IMG/VR virus record: IMGVR_UViG_3300009104_000024
Span: 1 to 59,728 of that record
Source of the DNA: a virus
DNA: 59,728 bases
Reading direction: 5' to 3' (one strand)
The notes beneath the pieces are model-generated. The model was not told where the DNA came from. It searched no databases and saw nothing but the letters and a program-made list of their open reading frames with translations. The translations under genes and the position numbers were made by a program. The first letter of the stretch is position 1, and the number at the start of each line of letters is the position of its first letter. Positions 52,111 through 59,395 of the stretch are shown here, one piece after another.

Positions 52111-52293
52111 GGTTTTCCAGACTCATCCATAAAAATAAATATTCCTAGTTTTTTGCACGCCCACTATATCTTGTGTTGATTAGTTGAGAACACCACTAGA
52201 TATAGACGGAGGACTTCCTGCGACTGGGAAAATATTTCCCTGGGAGCTACAACAGCTCATCAAAACGTAGCAGTAGGTTAGGTTTCAGATTTC

Positions 52294-52319
52294 CTACAGG
52301 TAATTTTATCTACCTGTAG
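52294..52319. repeat. Hairpin CTACAGGTA / TACCTGTAG
   Basis: Perfect 9-bp inverted repeat (52294-52302 and 52311-52319) with an 8-nt spacer. A TTTTTT tract follows 6 nt later on the plus strand, so it may act as a weak plus-strand terminator. Confidence 0.55.
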
Positions 52320-52337
52320 TATTTGCTTTTTTCAGAC

Positions 52338-52385
52338 CAAAAAAAAAGGCAACAACCACTTATTAAAGTAGTTATTGCCTTATTT
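52338..52385 (-). terminator. Terminator of the minus-strand early unit
   Basis: On the minus strand a long stem, AAGGCAATAACTACTT against AAGTGGTTGTTGCCTT, with a TAAT loop, is followed by about nine T residues (A tract at 52339-52347 on plus). It ends transcription from 52427-52973 and protects the origin region. T-rich DNA on the other side makes it possibly bidirectional. Confidence 0.88.
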
Positions 52386-52426
52386 ATTTTAAAGTTAATT
52401 GTTATGAACCCATTGATGAATTTTAT

Positions 52427-52726
52427 TCATATACGTTCCTCCCTTAATTCACACTCTTCTCTAGTACGAATAAAGGCTAGTCTCCTTGCCCTGGTCATTT
52501 CTATAGAATCCTTAGATTCAAACCTCTCAGGATAAAGTTTATCTAACCACCTTTCGACTACGAATATATTTTCGTTATAGAAACTTAGTAAATCAAAGAA
52601 TTCAGCAGACTTACTGCTTGGCTCACCTGATAATTCCTCAATATTAGTGCCTATAATTTTAGTGTAGATATTAGAGTTAATATCTATAAGAGCCTTCAAA
52701 GACTCCTCAAGAATTTCTTTACTCAT
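52427..52726 (-). CDS. Hypothetical early protein (99 aa)
   Basis: Start chosen at the third of three consecutive ATGs, eight bases after AAGGAG; a longer ORF extends upstream but lacks this site. Helical, with SLKALIDINSNIYTKIIGTN and EMTRARRLAFIRTREECELR. It overlaps the upstream gene. It is the last gene of the minus unit before the terminator. No family is recognised. Confidence 0.55.
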   Translation of the reverse strand: MSKEILEESLKALIDINSNIYTKIIGTNIEELSGEPSSKSAEFFDLLSFYNENIFVVERWLDKLYPERFESKDSIEMTRARRLAFIRTREECELREERI

Positions 52727-52973
52727 CATCATCACTCCTTGGAAATGCTTGTATGTCGTCAGGTTCAATATCACAACCTGATATACCAAATTCATGACAA
52801 AGTTCGTAATATGGGTCTCGACAAGTTGCAAAAATATCAGCTTGTCTTTCCCAGTCAAAATTTTCTTCTGCTACGTTTAAAGCCTCATTAAGTTCACTTG
52901 CCTCAACAACTTGTGTGAAGATAGCATTATCTTTGTTGGTTTTTATAACCAACCATTCTGTTTTATTACTCAT
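52719..52973 (-). CDS. Acidic hypothetical protein (84 aa)
   Basis: Contains NEALNVAEENFDWERQADIF and FGISGCDIEPDDIQAFPRSD, ending in SDDDE. Strong GGAGG ribosome site. It lies just after the structured intergenic element at 53005-53143, which might regulate it. Very acidic small early proteins can be host-takeover factors or DNA mimics, but this is speculation. Confidence 0.55.
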   Translation of the reverse strand: MSNKTEWLVIKTNKDNAIFTQVVEASELNEALNVAEENFDWERQADIFATCRDPYYELCHEFGISGCDIEPDDIQAFPRSDDDE

Positions 52974-53004
52974 AATTTTTCCTCCATTTTAAGTAATAGT
53001 TAGT

Positions 53005-53143
53005 AAAACTAATTTCGACCCTTTTGGGTCATCATCAGGGAAAATACACATTTTCCGATTAGTTTTTGTAAATTGAACCTCCACACTTCGTTTCTTAGAG
53101 CGAAACTGAAGGCAAGTTGACCTGGGATATCTCCCAAATCAAC
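53005..53143 (-). ncRNA. Structured RNA element with four stem-loops
   Basis: AAAACTAAT (53005-53013) pairs with ATTAGTTTT (53058-53066), enclosing two perfect hairpins: GACCC-TTTT-GGGTC (53017-53030) and GGAAAAT-ACAC-ATTTTCC (53039-53056), a three-way junction. Two more follow: CTTCGTTTC with GAAACTGAAG (53086-53111, one bulge) and GTTGA/TCAAC enclosing GGGA-TATC-TCCC (53116-53143). The element fills the gap between the VWA gene and the 84-residue gene. No T-run follows the outer stem, so a leader, riboswitch-like or small RNA is likelier than a terminator. Confidence 0.55.
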
Positions 53144-53161
53144 CTACCCTTAGAATCGTTT

Positions 53162-54412
53162 CTATGCTACGAGACTATTCTTATCCACATAAATAACTTC
53201 ACCAAAAGGTAAATTATTAGAATAAGAACTTTCCTCCGTAACGCACCATATAACAGGAACTTCAGGCTGAACGTCAGCATCAACCAATCCGAATCCGTCT
53301 GTAAAATAAACGAATGCTTTTACATCCTGGACTTCATCCGAATAATCATTGAAGAGATTAAAAGGAGGATTAAATTCTGTTCCTCCTCCTCCTCTAGCTT
53401 CAAGTTTTACCTCTTCGCCCTGGTCAAGTTCATACACATCCCACCATTCACCATTAGAATTTTTTCTTACGACTGTATCGCAATAACAAACTCTAATTTT
53501 TTCTAAACCACACGATTCAGCCATTGAAATAATTTCAGTAGTGAATATGTTTAGTTCGTCTTGGTCAATTGAACAAGATGTATCTATGGCTATAGCTAAC
53601 TCACCTCCCTGGGAAGATTTAACTTTACTAGGTAAATATAAATTTCTCCAGGTATGACGTTTATTAGGTCTCGCCCACGTTCTATCGTCAGCCATAGAAC
53701 TTGAAAGAAAATCGCTTAACAGTTCATGCCAGTTAAAATTGATTTCCTGTAATTCTTGCATTCTGCGACCTATCGCAGAGCCTGAATCACTTCCTATAGA
53801 TTTCTCCAGTTTGTCAGCTTTAGATACTGCATTCCTGATTTCAGTTTGAAGATCAGACAATTCTGAATCACCTAAAGGTTTTCCTTCTTCGTCTTGAGCC
53901 TGTATGACTTCACCTACTGGCACAGGAAGTTCATCCCATTCAGTAGAGGAAACGTCTATCCCCTCACCTTCATGTCCTGTAATATCATCTACAGTATCTT
54001 GTAAAGAATCATCATCTTCTGCCAAAATTTGATACACCTTTTCAGCAGTCATACCTCTATATTTATTATCAAGTAAACCACCTTCAGGTAATTTCATTCC
54101 TAAATCCCACCTAAGATAAGCATTAATTATATAGTCAGTTGCGTAATTCCATAGAACGTGATGCCTACTACTTCCTTTTCGCAAGGGATGTTCCCATATG
54201 ACGTGGCTAGCTTCGTGAACTAAGACTGCTTGTAATTCCTTAACAGAAATACTTTTGACAAAATCTTTATTCCAAAAAATTCTTTGTCCGTCAGTAGCTA
54301 ACGTATCAAAAGAAGCATCTTCAACCAGTTCTAAGTTGAGCAACATTGAAGCCATACCAATATTACCCTTCATTAGTTTTGCTCTAGCTTTTATAAGTTT
54401 TTGTTCAGTCAT
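53162..54412 (-). CDS. VWA metallopeptidase-like protein
   Basis: Start at the ATG six bases after GGAGG; an ATG four codons earlier would bury that site. A 416-residue protein. A zincin HEASH motif (66-70, with HVIWEH) lies in the N-terminal half, followed by a helical and acidic middle, then a C-terminal von Willebrand A domain with a DTSCS MIDAS (277-281). This is the DUF2201-like 'metallopeptidase plus VWA' arrangement. VWA proteins of this type work with a MoxR AAA+ partner, which is encoded upstream at 55482-56570. N4-like phages carry comparable gene pairs. Confidence 0.75.
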   Translation of the reverse strand: MTEQKLIKARAKLMKGNIGMASMLLNLELVEDASFDTLATDGQRIFWNKDFVKSISVKELQAVLVHEASHVIWEHPLRKGSSRHHVLWNYATDYIINAYLRWDLGMKLPEGGLLDNKYRGMTAEKVYQILAEDDDSLQDTVDDITGHEGEGIDVSSTEWDELPVPVGEVIQAQDEEGKPLGDSELSDLQTEIRNAVSKADKLEKSIGSDSGSAIGRRMQELQEINFNWHELLSDFLSSSMADDRTWARPNKRHTWRNLYLPSKVKSSQGGELAIAIDTSCSIDQDELNIFTTEIISMAESCGLEKIRVCYCDTVVRKNSNGEWWDVYELDQGEEVKLEARGGGGTEFNPPFNLFNDYSDEVQDVKAFVYFTDGFGLVDADVQPEVPVIWCVTEESSYSNNLPFGEVIYVDKNSLVA

Positions 54413-55358
54413 CTTTACCTCCAAAAGCCTTATTAAAGAAACTTCCTTTAAGGTCTCCTACAGAACTTTCTAAATCATCTGCAACCTTCTTTCGTTTAGC
54501 TTCTCCCAATTCAGTTTCATCTCTAAGAGAATCATAAGAATTGATTGAGGCAAAAACAGAAACAAGACTTTGATGAGCATTAGATATGTCTGCATCATTC
54601 CCTAAAATGTCAGAGTTAATTGAGGGAAGCATATCAATAGACTGTTTTAATTTCTCAAAACTGGTCTTATGAAATGTTTCACCATTCTTTAACTTATCGA
54701 CAATATGATTTACTTGTTCAAGTAAAGCCTCAACAGTAACCTTAAAAACATTTCTTACATTGTTTGCAAGTCTGTTTTCAGTCTCTTGTTGAATGCTAGC
54801 TTTCATTTTGTCAGAGACATTTAAACGAATATCAGAAGATTTAGTTATGTCCTGAATTAGTTCTTTCTTAAAATCAAAAACAAATTTGCTTCTAAGTTTT
54901 TCAACGTCAGGATAATCTTCTTCATTAAATGCAGAGCCTAATTTTCTTTCAGCTACAGAAACAAAAGAATCATAATTTTCAAGAAAACTTTCTGCTTCCT
55001 CAAAAAAATCATCTTTAGCTTCTTGCATTTTCTCGTCTAGCAAATCTAATTGTGTACTTGGACACAATCTCCACCCACTAGTGCTAGTTGAATCAGAATC
55101 CGATTCACTATCGCTCCAGGGAACAGTTAAAGCATAATAGTATTCTCTACGAATCCTATTCGTTATACGTCTGAATATCTTATTAATATTCTCTCCGTAC
55201 ATATGCTTAGAAACGTGCAATGTTCTTTCATCTGCACCTACGTTACTTTCTAACCCTTCTCGTAAACTTTTATCTACCTTAATACCACTAGGATGTTTAA
55301 CAGTTAAACTAACCAGTAATGCTTGTTTAGATAAAAGGTTTTTATTATTTTTATTCAT
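54405..55358 (-). CDS. DUF3150-like coiled-coil protein (middle gene of AAA/VWA set)
   Basis: A 317-residue protein. It opens with ALLVSLTVKHPSGIKVDKSL, then a helical coiled-coil body (100-220) and a Ser/Asp-rich segment around 82-93. This resembles DUF3150-type proteins that sit between MoxR and VWA genes. GGAGGGT precedes the ATG in a leader shared with the gene at 58468. It overlaps the VWA gene by 8 nt. Possibly an adaptor or substrate of the AAA+ machine. Confidence 0.55.
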   Translation of the reverse strand: MNKNNKNLLSKQALLVSLTVKHPSGIKVDKSLREGLESNVGADERTLHVSKHMYGENINKIFRRITNRIRREYYYALTVPWSDSESDSDSTSTSGWRLCPSTQLDLLDEKMQEAKDDFFEEAESFLENYDSFVSVAERKLGSAFNEEDYPDVEKLRSKFVFDFKKELIQDITKSSDIRLNVSDKMKASIQQETENRLANNVRNVFKVTVEALLEQVNHIVDKLKNGETFHKTSFEKLKQSIDMLPSINSDILGNDADISNAHQSLVSVFASINSYDSLRDETELGEAKRKKVADDLESSVGDLKGSFFNKAFGGKDD

Positions 55359-55447
55359 AAACCCTCCAGTCTATATTATTAATAATCTGTTTCGCATGAC
55401 CCATAAATGAACAGGTCGCTCTTCAGTATGGTTAATTCCATATACAG

Positions 55448-55475
55448 AAAAAAACGGAGGGCATTTCTGCCCTCC
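55448..55475 (-). terminator. Terminator after the AAA+ gene
   Basis: GGAGGGC (55456-55462) pairs with GCCCTCC (55469-55475) around a 6-nt loop; on the minus strand it is followed by G and seven T residues. It separates the AAA+ gene from the DUF3150-like and VWA genes, which therefore need their own promoter or depend on read-through. Confidence 0.93.
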
Positions 55476-55481
55476 ATAATT

Positions 55482-56570
55482 TTATACCTCTAAGTCTTGA
55501 TGCTTAACTTTGAACTCATTGAAAGTTGTTGTTTCAACAAGTTCAGTTCTTGCATTGATTAGAGAACGAACAAAAAATACTTCGTATTCAGGAGTTGGAA
55601 ATTGCTCTATATATTTCAGAGCATTTTCAAAATAACTTTCAACCAAAGAATCGCTAACTTCTTTAATTACAGTTATCAGCGCAACGACTGTAGCAAAATA
55701 TATTCCGTTCTGTTTTTTCTTATCCTTAGCCTTTTCAGGAGAATCAATTTTCCCCTCACAAATTTTTTGCAAGTCAGGAACATCTTCTTTGAGTTGCAAG
55801 AAAGATGCAAATTCAATTGATGCAGTTTCGCCTACATTAATGTCTGCGAATTTCTGTATAAATGAATTTTCAGGATTAGTCTTTAAAGTGCTAGACAATC
55901 TTGTCCAGGAACGAGGGCAAGGCTGAGGAGCAATGACTTTAGGATCAAAAACATTCAACCAGTTAGGCTGATAATTTAAGAATCCTAAAATGTCAGGATG
56001 AACATCATTCTTGACTGCCCAATTGAACCAGTCGTTAGAATCGTGAACGAACTCAATCATTGCACACCTGGAATAGCAATGAGAAGGAATCTTATTAGAC
56101 CCCGCCCTATCGCTAGCCTTATTGGAAGCACAAACAATTACCCAATTACCTTTTCCATTTTCAGGAGTTGGTAATTCATAATCTCCTATTCTTTTCTCAT
56201 ACATAAGTTGAGATAGAACAGTTTGCATTGAATGGTGAGACTGCCCAAATTCATCCAGGAAAAGCATACCTTCTCCACTAACAGGAAGATTACCTAAAAA
56301 GGCTCTCTTCTGTTTGCCTTCCTCAATATAAGGAATGCCTGATAGGTCATAAGACTCATACAAACTACTTCTAAAATCTATCCAACCATATTCTTTTGCA
56401 GTTGGATTGACTTTATCTGTAACCACTTTTCTTCCTTCAGCCAAGATGTCTCGCACCTCTTCGACTATTGCAGACTTTCCAATACCAGTTCCTCCTAAAA
56501 GGAATGGCGTATTGTTAGCCTTTATTTCGCATTGCATCATATACAACGCTTCACTAGGTTTATATTTCAT
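55482..56570 (-). CDS. MoxR-type AAA+ ATPase
   Basis: A 362-residue ATPase with Walker A GGTGIGKS (26-33), Walker B MLFLDEFG (102-109), sensor 1 around VIVCASNKASDRAG and an Arg-finger-like YSRC. The order and length fit the MoxR/dynein-like group. MoxR proteins remodel partners through a VWA protein, which here is the third gene of the set. GGAGG ribosome site; promoter candidate just upstream. Confidence 0.82.
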   Translation of the reverse strand: MKYKPSEALYMMQCEIKANNTPFLLGGTGIGKSAIVEEVRDILAEGRKVVTDKVNPTAKEYGWIDFRSSLYESYDLSGIPYIEEGKQKRAFLGNLPVSGEGMLFLDEFGQSHHSMQTVLSQLMYEKRIGDYELPTPENGKGNWVIVCASNKASDRAGSNKIPSHCYSRCAMIEFVHDSNDWFNWAVKNDVHPDILGFLNYQPNWLNVFDPKVIAPQPCPRSWTRLSSTLKTNPENSFIQKFADINVGETASIEFASFLQLKEDVPDLQKICEGKIDSPEKAKDKKKQNGIYFATVVALITVIKEVSDSLVESYFENALKYIEQFPTPEYEVFFVRSLINARTELVETTTFNEFKVKHQDLEV

Positions 56571-56574
56571 TTTA

Positions 56575-56616
56575 CCTCCATGAAATAATTATAGTTAAGT
56601 TAGCAGAAATGCTAAC
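56575..56616 (-). promoter_or_regulatory. Promoter with overlapping operator for the AAA+ gene
   Basis: On the minus strand GTTAGCA-TTTC-TGCTAAC (56599-56616, perfect 7-bp arms) lies 5 nt upstream of TATAAT (56588-56593), with GGAGG and the start codon following. A palindrome against the -10 box suggests a repressor site. No good -35 hexamer is obvious. Confidence 0.5.
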
Positions 56617-56718
56617 ACCAATAGAAAACCTTTTTACAGGCTAGAGATACCTCTATTTAATTTCTTTCGTATTGTTTCAAATACTCTTCAGTTGGTTTAA
56701 TAAACAATATTGAATGCC

Positions 56719-56922
56719 TTATTTAAAATGTAAAAAATTTCTCAACATTGCCCTGTTTCCCTCCCAATCTTCAAAATCCTCTAATTGAAATTCTTTTGCT
56801 ATGTCTAAAGCAGTCAACATTCTTTTGACCGAGGACTTGTTCCATTTTTTGTAATAATTTCTTTCAAGTGTAATTCTTACACCTGTGTCGATAATATCTT
56901 TTTCAATTAAATTTCTAGCCAT
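56719..56922 (-). CDS. Small hypothetical protein (67 aa)
   Basis: A basic helical protein with VRITLERNYYKKWNKSSVKR and DWEGNRAMLRNFLHFK. GGAGA lies eight bases before the ATG. It stands alone between two noncoding stretches. No family is recognised. Confidence 0.5.
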   Translation of the reverse strand: MARNLIEKDIIDTGVRITLERNYYKKWNKSSVKRMLTALDIAKEFQLEDFEDWEGNRAMLRNFLHFK

Positions 56923-57010
56923 TAGCCTTTCTCCTTATTAATATTTTTTTTTCGATAATTAGTTTCTTGAACCCTATAATTAGGATTCTCTTCAGCACGT
57001 TAATTCGTGG

Positions 57011-57036
57011 ACTATCTTATTCAACGACTATCTCAA
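57011..57036. repeat. GACTATCTTA direct repeats, locus 2
   Basis: GACTATCTTA at 57011-57020 and GACTATCTCA at 57027-57036 (16-bp period). Same decamer as at 51909 and 59406. Confidence 0.7.
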
Positions 57037-57090
57037 ACAATTTTAAAAATAAAAAAAATAATAAAAAAAAATACAAAAAAAAAGAAACAA

Positions 57091-57117
57091 AAAAAATGCT
57101 ACTCCGTTAAGAGTAGC
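57091..57117 (-). terminator. Terminator after the early-gene run
   Basis: GCTACTC (57098-57104) pairs with GAGTAGC (57111-57117). On the minus strand the stem is followed by ATTTTTTTG. It ends the transcript of 57132-58468. Confidence 0.9.
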
Positions 57118-57131
57118 ATTAATTTCCTCCT

Positions 57132-57533
57132 CTATTTATCTAACCATCCTTCCTGGATAGCTTCGTATTTAGCAAGTGAAATATCCCCACTTCCAAAAGT
57201 TATACAATCCAAGTCAACGTGATAATTAATTGCAGTATCAGAATCTATAACCAGGCTTTTATCTTTAAAATTTAAAACCTGGTTGTAGTTCTTTTGCTGA
57301 ATTGAAATAGGATAAGAAAGAATTTCAAACAGGGAATTTAATCTTTCCCTGGTTGTCCTTGTTGTCCATCCACACAAAGAAAAAGATAATATCTTTCCGT
57401 TATGGTCGTTATCCCAATTAGCGATTTTATGACCATGCAGATAATATCCAAACTCATCTGTATGTGTGTTGGAAATAGTTTTAGTTCTCCTATCTCTAAA
57501 CGCAGAAGCAATAACCCTAGATATATTTCTCAT
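57132..57533 (-). CDS. Conserved phage hypothetical protein (133 aa)
   Basis: Contains TKTISNTHTDEFGYYLHGHK, SFSLCGWTTRTTRERLNSLF and an acidic end. The order 'Asn-Thr ... LHG..IA ... GW.TRTTR.RLN' matches a family common in phage early regions without known function. Starts in an overlap with the 62-residue gene. Confidence 0.65.
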   Translation of the reverse strand: MRNISRVIASAFRDRRTKTISNTHTDEFGYYLHGHKIANWDNDHNGKILSFSLCGWTTRTTRERLNSLFEILSYPISIQQKNYNQVLNFKDKSLVIDSDTAINYHVDLDCITFGSGDISLAKYEAIQEGWLDK

Positions 57534-57721
57534 TAGGTTTTCTCCTCATAAATACAAGCATAAGCTTCCTCAATTTCAAAATCATCAAGGCTTTCAGGCT
57601 CGTTGCCTTCTGCTACTCTCCATTCATTATGGTCTACTAACCATTTATCTAAATTGTTAGTAGTAGCTACATAGTCACGATTGCCACAGCCGTCATGCCA
57701 ATAAATATTAAATATTTCCAT
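57533..57721 (-). CDS. Small acidic protein (62 aa)
   Basis: Start at the ATG in a TAATG overlap with the gene upstream; an upstream TTG would lie inside it. Contains YWHDGCGNRDYVATTNNLDK and an acidic end. Small acidic early protein of unknown role. Confidence 0.5.
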   Translation of the reverse strand: MEIFNIYWHDGCGNRDYVATTNNLDKWLVDHNEWRVAEGNEPESLDDFEIEEAYACIYEEKT

Positions 57722-57978
57722 TAGCAAGACTCCTCTATGAATTGAATCAGTTCCTCCAGTTCTTCAGTTCGCTGAATCTCGTCAGGTAAACCTTTAAACT
57801 TTGGAAAGAAATTTTCTAACGCTCCCTGGATAAGAGTTATTTCAGATTCTGTAAAAATCTCATTCAAGTCAACTGCATCCCTATAAGTGTTCGCTTCTTC
57901 CTCAATCGCTTCTTCAAGTTCTTTTGGAATTGATACACTAGCAGTAATACTGCCATTTTCATGGTGTACTATTTTCAT
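57721..57978 (-). CDS. Acidic early protein (85 aa)
   Basis: Start at the ATG in the ATGA overlap of the duplicated 20-bp junction; an upstream in-frame start would lie inside the neighbour. Contains KIVHHENGSITASVSIPKEL then EEAIEEEANTYRD and LIQGALENFFPKFKG, mostly helical and acidic. The beta strand plus helices at the N-terminus recall antitoxin-like RHH proteins, but the resemblance is weak. Confidence 0.5.
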   Translation of the reverse strand: MKIVHHENGSITASVSIPKELEEAIEEEANTYRDAVDLNEIFTESEITLIQGALENFFPKFKGLPDEIQRTEELEELIQFIEESC

Positions 57979-58238
57979 ATTTCCCTCGCTTCTAGTTCTT
58001 CCATAAATTCCCAATCTTCATCATACAACTGATTAATTCTTTCATAATCAACTATGAATTTATGAAGTGTTATTGTTCTGTTATAACCATCTACAATGGT
58101 ATTGCCTTCCTCTCCACTAGGTTTAAAAATCCCAGTATCTAAAAAGTTATTCACATAGTATCTGCCTACACTTCCCTCTAACTGTAAAAATAATCCACTA
58201 TTAACATTTTCTAAATGATTTTCATAAAACTCACTCAT
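57975..58238 (-). CDS. Hypothetical early protein (87 aa)
   Basis: Contains NVNSGLFLQLEGSVGRYYVN and NRTITLHKFIVDYERINQLY; it ends in EAREI, as does the gene upstream of it. It lies between two copies of the same 20-bp junction, so it might be a cassette inserted by recombination. Function unknown. Confidence 0.5.
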   Translation of the reverse strand: MSEFYENHLENVNSGLFLQLEGSVGRYYVNNFLDTGIFKPSGEEGNTIVDGYNRTITLHKFIVDYERINQLYDEDWEFMEELEAREI

Positions 58239-58468
58239 ATTTCCCTCGCTTCTATTTCATCCTCATCTTTTTTAGAGACAAGAAAATCAGATTCAACAAG
58301 TTGCTCAAGAATATCTTCAGGCATTTCTGCTAGAACCCTTGTAACCTCATTAATCATAAAAGCATAAAGACTATAATCCAAGTCTCTAAATCTTGCACAA
58401 AGTCTGTAATGCAATAAATCCAATGGGGATAATTTTATACTTATAGTTTTCGTTTTTTCTTTATTCAT
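58235..58468 (-). CDS. Small hypothetical protein (77 aa), first gene of the rightmost operon
   Basis: Start at the ATG nine bases after GGAGG; a longer ORF (to 58570) lacks support. NKEKTKTISIKLSPLDLLHY then RLCARFRDLDYSLYAFMINE resembles a ribbon-helix-helix-like layout (strand, then two helices). The leader AGACTGGAGGGT recurs before 55358. It is a possible early regulator. Confidence 0.5.
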   Translation of the reverse strand: MNKEKTKTISIKLSPLDLLHYRLCARFRDLDYSLYAFMINEVTRVLAEMPEDILEQLVESDFLVSKKDEDEIEAREI

Positions 58469-58906
58469 AATATAGACCCTCCAGTCTGTTTCGTTTTTAA
58501 AATTGGCTAGAGGCAATAAACTTAGATTTGTCTTAACAATGCACGTTTTATATTCGTAGGCATTGACCACATAAATTTATTACCTCACTCATTCAGCTAA
58601 CAGAAGCCACCTGTTAGGACATTGGAGGATGTCACTACTGTCCGATTATCGTTAACGCCTCCCCAACTTAGATTGTGTTGGTTCTTTGGGTACGCATTTT
58701 GTTTTGAAGCTTTACTTCTATCTTCGTGGGTAATTCTTGAGACCCTCATCTTCAGTTAAGCCCTGTCACGACCTGAAGCACTATCTTGTTCTACTCTATA
58801 AAACCTCCATTGGTTTAATTGAATATTTAATAATACAGGAACACACCATAATAGCTAGCATAATGTGAGCATTACATAACCAGGGAAAAAGGAACATAAT
58901 GCAAGC
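58469..58906. other. Noncoding region with several stem-loops upstream of terS
   Basis: About 440 nt without a credible gene. Hairpins: CTAACAG-CTGTTAG (58597-58617), GACAT-ATGTC (58618-58633), CCAAC-GTTGG (58663-58681), and CTTCAG with CTGAAG (58750-58778). The 3' part repeats CATAATG three times before terS. It likely contains the divergent promoters of the rightmost minus operon and of terS, and possibly a structured RNA. Confidence 0.5.
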
Positions 58907-58910
58907 ATGA
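58899..58910 (+). promoter_or_regulatory. Three-codon upstream ORF at the terS start
   Basis: AAAGGA (58889-58893 area) is well placed for ATGCAAGCATGA (58899-58910), encoding M-Q-A-stop. Its TGA overlaps the terS ATG (58907). Ribosomes would probably initiate there first and then restart on terS. Confidence 0.5.
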
Positions 58911-59395
58911 AGGAAAATAAAAAAACCAGTCTCAAAATTGTTGGGAAGGAAGACGACCTAACAATTAAACAAAGAAAATTCGTTGATGCAATTGTTAAAG
59001 GGACTTACCCCACATATAAAGAAGCCTACTTCAATAGCTATGATGTTAAGCCTAACAAGAATGGAAGCATACCTAAATGGGTAGAAGTAGAAGCCAGTAG
59101 ACTACTTAGCACTAACCCTAAGATAACCCAAAGTATCAGGAAGGCATTAGAGAGGAAGGAGGATCATGCAGTTGCTTCAAGCATACGGACAAGGAGTTAC
59201 GTTCTTGAGAGACTATATAAAGAATCTACTGAAGCAGATACGTCAGCATCTAAAATTAGAGCATTAGAGCTGTTAGGCAAAAGTGTGGCATTGTTTAGTG
59301 ATGTAGTAGAGACAAAAGAAGCACGAGCAAGCACGGACATAGAAGCAGATATAGAGGAAAAGATTAATACCCTGTTAGATAGCCAGGAAGATTAA
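58907..59395 (+). CDS. terS: Terminase small subunit (TerS)
   Basis: A 162-residue protein resembling the Terminase_2 type: DLTIKQRKFVDAIVKGTYPT, YKEAYFNSYDVKP, EASRLLSTNPKITQSIRKAL (HTH DNA-binding region), then a helical part with SKIRALELLGKSVALFSDVV and an acidic C-terminus. It recognises the packaging site and feeds TerL. Being next to the contig end with terL at the other end, it completes a terS-site-terL order. The start is coupled to a tiny upstream ORF. Confidence 0.82.
   Translation: MKENKKTSLKIVGKEDDLTIKQRKFVDAIVKGTYPTYKEAYFNSYDVKPNKNGSIPKWVEVEASRLLSTNPKITQSIRKALERKEDHAVASSIRTRSYVLERLYKESTEADTSASKIRALELLGKSVALFSDVVETKEARASTDIEADIEEKINTLLDSQED

Larger units (their letters stand above)
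51767..52426. other. Noncoding region containing the probable replication origin
   Basis: About 660 nt with no convincing gene. It holds GACTATCTTA repeats (51909-51931), a parS-like element (51891-51906), three DnaA boxes (52079-52110), an inverted repeat (52015-52041), AAAATATT-GCGACTGG elements (51834-51860 and 52210-52240), a 9-bp hairpin (52294-52319) and a terminator (52338-52385). AT-rich DNA lies right after the DnaA boxes, as at origins. Origin function is inferred from this arrangement. Confidence 0.6.
56923..57131. other. Noncoding gap with repeats and terminator
   Basis: Contains the GACTATCTTA repeats of locus 2 (57011-57036), a run of A-rich DNA (57040-57096) and the terminator at 57091-57117. 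An ORF on the plus strand across it is low-complexity lysine and looks spurious. Confidence 0.55.

Noticed and set aside
52323-52535. Plus-strand open frame over the origin-side terminator
   Set aside because: Overlaps the terminator and the 99-residue minus gene; composition is not protein-like.
57007-57222. Plus-strand open frame of 71 codons
   Set aside because: Its middle is a poly-lysine low-complexity stretch from A-rich DNA, and it overlaps the terminator and a real minus-strand gene.
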